NCBI GenBank assembly: GCA_015478945.1
Contig: JABUQX010060120.1
Coordinates: forward strand, 1 to 22,500
Direction of reading: 5' to 3'
Length of the DNA stretch: 22,500 nucleotides
Origin: Trachelipus rathkii
Taxonomy: Eukaryota > Arthropoda > Malacostraca > Isopoda > Trachelipodidae
Below, piece after piece: positions 19,864 through 22,500 of this stretch (positions are counted from its first letter, which is position 1; each line of letters begins with the position of its first letter). The notes below the pieces were generated by a model that was given only the letters and a program-made list of their open reading frames with translations, was not told where the DNA came from and did not search any database. The translations under genes were made by a program, and so were the position numbers.

Positions 19864-21240
19864 AGGGCAAGATCCAATTTTTTGCTGGGGGCTGACCCCA
19901 GTTTTCACCCCACCTAAAAATGGACATAAAATTCGGAATTATCAGCCGATTTTGACCATATAAACACCAAAATGTAGCTTTTTTTGGCCTCTAAAACGTT
20001 GTTTTCCGGTGTTTTTTTGTGTCTGTAGTCATTATTTCAGAATTTTAAATTTTCAAAAACCCATGTTTTGACATTCTTCGAATCAACTTCCAGTTTTTTC
20101 CAAACATGACTTCAACTTGAAATATGCTAGATAAGGTCCATTGACCTAATAAATACGGAATATCTTTTGGATTTTTTTTGAGTTTTTTGCTCAGCGTTGT
20201 CAATTTCAAATCTTTTTTGGATTTTGAAATGAAAATTGAGATAAATTTTTTTCTTTTGGGCGAAGTGGAGTGAAATTTCAGGCAATATGTAGTCGGGGCG
20301 AGAGGGCACATTTTTACTTAGATAATCTTTTTGTAAAATAGGCGGGAGTTGCGGAATAATATTACGGAAAAATTTAAACAAAAAATATAAACTTTGAATT
20401 TTTACATACATTTCTAGTTCAATTTACAAATTAATTTAATTAAGTAAAAAGGTGTATCTCGCCACTATACACAGGTCTGAAAATTTGATGTTGATCGGAA
20501 TAAGTAGGAAAAAAAATATCTTGATATTTCACTTTTTGGAACGAAAATTTTGAAAAGTGAAAATATTAAATATATATTTTTTTTCTACGTATGGAGTCTA
20601 CATCAATTTTTTGACAGTATTTAAACTTGGTCGAGATTAATCGGTTTAGATAATTTTTTGGTATAGTCAAAAGAAAAATTTTTTAAAAAATTTTCTCGAG
20701 GGAATTTTCCTTAATTAAAATTTGTTCCCAGAACAAATCCAAAACCTAATGCAATATACAAGAGAAATTATCTAAGTAAACAAATGTGCCTCTCCCCCGA
20801 CTACATTTGGGCCTGAAAATTTCATCCACTTCGCCCAAACGAAAAAAATTATCTCATTTTTTCATTTCAAAGTCCAAAAAAAGTGAGTTTTGAAATTGAT
20901 CAACGCTGAGCAAAAAAACTCAAAAAATCGAAAAAGAACTTCCGTACTTTTTTAGGTAATTGACCTATCTATGCATATTTTAAAGTTCTTATGAAGTCAT
21001 TCTGGAAAAAACTGGAAGTTGATTCGAAGAATGTCAAAAAACATGGGTTTTGAAAAATTTAAAATTCTGAAATAATAACTACAGACACAAAAAAGCACCG
21101 GAAAACAACGTTTTAGAGGCCAAAAGGCCTACATTTTGGTTTTATATAGTCAAATCGCTGATAATTCCGAATTTTTATGCCACTTTTAGGTGGGGTGAAA
21201 ACTGGGGTCAAGCCCCCGCGCAAAAAATTGATCTTGCCCT
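19864..21240. repeat. Giant imperfect palindrome (foldback) of about 1.38 kb
   Basis: The left end AGGGCAAGATC (19864-19874) is the exact complement of the right end GATCTTGCCCT (21230-21240). Pairing continues inward for most of the length, with substitutions and small indels: CCCCAGTTTTCACCCCACCT (left) with AGGTGGGGTGAAAACTGGGG (right), AAAACGTTGTTTTCCGG with CCGGAAAACAACGTTTT, TTCGAATCAACTTCCAG with CTGGAAGTTGATTCGAA, TTTTTTGCTCAGCGTTG with its complement, and TACTTAGATAAT near 20314 with ATTATCTAAGTA near 20767. The central 400 bases are weaker but still pair (for example TTGATGTTGATCGGAATAAG with a diverged complement), down to a central hairpin 20524-20566. Open minus-strand frames in the left arm (20045-20311 and 20127-20411) have counterparts on the + strand of the right arm, as an inverted duplication predicts. 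They show no known domain. Flanking target duplications are not clear. Confidence 0.9.
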
Positions 21241-21489
21241 TGTAGAGGACTTTTTACTTTAAGCTTTTTTATTCTATACCACATCTTCTTACCTGTCATT
21301 TCGACGCCTTAATTTCGTTTACATCATGCAGCATTTCAATCAGAAACATCAAGATATGACGTCTTTTTAAAAGGAATCACGTGGATTAGCTCCAGCCGAG
21401 CCAGCGTATGTCATGTATTGGTGTTTTTTGCTGTCTAGCAAAATTTTTTTTTAACAAACCTAATTGCTTCTCTTTCTAAACGAAAAGCA
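21241..21489. other. Probable minus-strand coding remnant, unidentified
   Basis: Read on the minus strand, one frame carries NPRDSFLKRRHILMFLIEML and VNEIKASK (about 21415-21310), and another IRFVKKKF near 21465-21440. These look like continuations, in shifted frames, of the short open frame at 21490-21594. No product is recognised. Confidence 0.35.
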
Positions 21490-21594
21490 TTAAGCGTTCT
21501 CATTAATTATATCAAAAAATCCGCCCAATCCATAACCCTTTGCAATTTCGAACACATGAAAAACTCTTTCACCATCCAGTGTTACGAAGTTCAT
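21490..21594 (-). pseudogene. Short open frame, unidentified; start of a decayed gene
   Basis: An ATG at 21594 opens 34 codons before TAA, reading MNFVTLDGERVFHVFEIAKG at the start and ending in a Gly-Phe-Phe-Asp-Ile-Ile segment. Composition is protein-like, and apparently coding frames continue downstream on the same strand after a frameshift. I do not recognise the family. It lies on the same strand as the capsid remnant, on the other side of the palindrome, so it may be part of the same Maverick-like element. Confidence 0.4.
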
Positions 21595-21919
21595 TTTATA
21601 CTATCTTTACAACGTGAAAGTAAGGTAAGTGACATTAATAAATGGTAGCAGTTATTGCGTCACCTTAACATACAATTTATGTTTTGAATATTTTTTAAAG
21701 TTTCTCTATGAAATCGCATATGTAGACTTTCAACTTTGTTTAAAAAATAGACCAAGCGTATATTGTCATCGATATTGCTCTCTTTAAAATGAGCTTTCTA
21801 CAACTGTCCTGGCAAGTGAATGGATAACATTCTCTCGACCATCTTTATATACACTGTACATACCAAACTGTGATGAATTTTGGTATCTAATGCACATTAG
21901 AAAAAGTTTTCACTCTAAC
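21595..21919. other. Unassigned stretch within the minus-strand remnant zone
   Basis: AT-rich. On the minus strand there are short open pieces (for example GMYSVYKDGRENVIHSLA near 21870-21815) in shifted frames, consistent with decayed coding sequence but not identifiable. Confidence 0.35.
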
Positions 21920-22120
21920 TTATTCTTTCGTGAAATGCATCAACTTTGAATTAACGGGACCTTTAGTATTCGCTACATATAACTGTTCAACATATCTGTG
22001 TAATATAAGGTCATAACCTGGATCTTATAACATCTCCAGAGGGTTACTTACAATATGTACCGGTTTATGCAGTTTCACTTTGAACGCGTACATTGACCAA
22101 TATACTCTTTCATAGTATTA
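21920..22120 (-). pseudogene. Broken open frame, unidentified
   Basis: A minus-strand frame of about 66 codons, interrupted by one in-frame stop. The first half reads YWSMYAFKVKLHKPVHIVS; the second half has DPGYDLILHRYVEQLYVANT and ends HFTKE before TAA. The hydrophobic/charged patterning suggests real protein sequence. I do not recognise a family; a Maverick-encoded protein is possible given the neighbours, but nothing diagnostic is present. Confidence 0.45.
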
Positions 22121-22304
22121 ATAATAACGTTTAATTCATTTAGAGTTCAGTGGATTCCCCATCCTTGATACTTATCATTCGAGTACTACGCGAACATCAA
22201 AGTCTCTGGAATATAACATATTCTTCCTCTAGAAGTTTACTGCTTAATGTGGATCTCTGGTGATAACATGCTGTCTTCCGTTATCAGATTTATAATTAGA
22301 AAAA

Positions 22305-22499
22305 TTAAATCTTTACACAGCCAAATTTTCTGTTTAAGTATATAAACACGTCATTGAGAGATTTAAAGAGACCTTGATTTATATAAGACATTTCAACGAA
22401 ATATTCTTTATTCGTATGGTTGAATTTGCCGGTGTTTTTTATTTTTAATGCCTTTTTAACCAATCCTACATTTCCTAACATTAAAAATGCTGATCCAGT
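22305..22499 (-). pseudogene. Open frame running off the window edge, unidentified
   Basis: Sixty-four codons are open on the minus strand from the window edge to TAA at 22305-22307, so the 5' part lies outside. It includes LMLGNVGLVKKALKIKNTGK and, near the end, LFKSLNDVFIYLNRKF. Below it, between 22120 and 22305, further minus-strand sequence is broken up. I recognise no domain. It has the same orientation as the capsid remnant, compatible with a multi-gene decayed element extending beyond the window. Confidence 0.45.
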
Positions 22500-22500
22500 G

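Noticed and set aside
20045..20411. Two overlapping minus-strand frames as genes
   Set aside because: They lie in the left arm of the giant palindrome, have matching sequence on the opposite arm, and show no domain; the palindrome explains them.

Overview
This window looks like an AT-rich, repeat-filled stretch of an invertebrate nuclear genome. A decapod crustacean or another arthropod is my best guess. The reasons are long (TA)n, (TAA)n, (GT)n, (CT)n/(GA)n and A-rich tracts, a patch of the arthropod telomere-type unit TTAGG, and the class of LINE and Ty3/Gypsy protein remnants present. There are no bacterial-style operons, no rRNA or tRNA gene that I can support, and no intact host gene. 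Every recognisable coding trace comes from a mobile element or an integrated virus-like element, and each is broken by stops and frameshifts.

Layout. Positions 1-1800 hold no gene, apart from a (TAA)n block near 763-851. Positions 1816-4690 hold a decayed Ty3/Gypsy pol on the + strand, in the order reverse transcriptase, RNase H, linker, integrase. Positions 4690-8360 are non-genic, with small palindromic and GCTTTACTGC-type repeats, an A-rich tract, (GT)n, (GA)n and AT-rich tracts. An abrupt CpG-dense island of about 200 bp lies at 8361-8560. A degenerate tandem array of about 172/214-bp units fills roughly 9060-10330. Positions 10468-11237 carry an unassigned decayed coding region, possibly the end of an SGNH-type hydrolase. 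After a long AT-rich block, 13240-14585 is a decayed LINE reverse transcriptase on the + strand.

Positions 15399-15995 form a nested inverted repeat with a TTAGG patch in its centre. Positions 16080-17262 alternate (TA)n tracts with two GC-richer islands. On the minus strand, 17524-17700 is a fragment of a Merlin/IS1595-like DDE transposase abutting a (TAA)n tract.

The most notable part is 18610-22500, read on the minus strand. A decayed but still well recognisable capsid-like gene of the Maverick/Polinton (F54H12.2-like) type lies at 18610-19709. Directly beside it is an imperfect palindrome of about 1.38 kb (19864-21240). Beyond that, more minus-strand coding remnants that I could not identify run to the window edge. 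My inference is that 18610-22500 is part of one decayed integrated Maverick-like element, with the giant palindrome either part of it or inserted into it. The frameshifts could be decay, or partly sequencing error; I cannot tell which from sequence alone.
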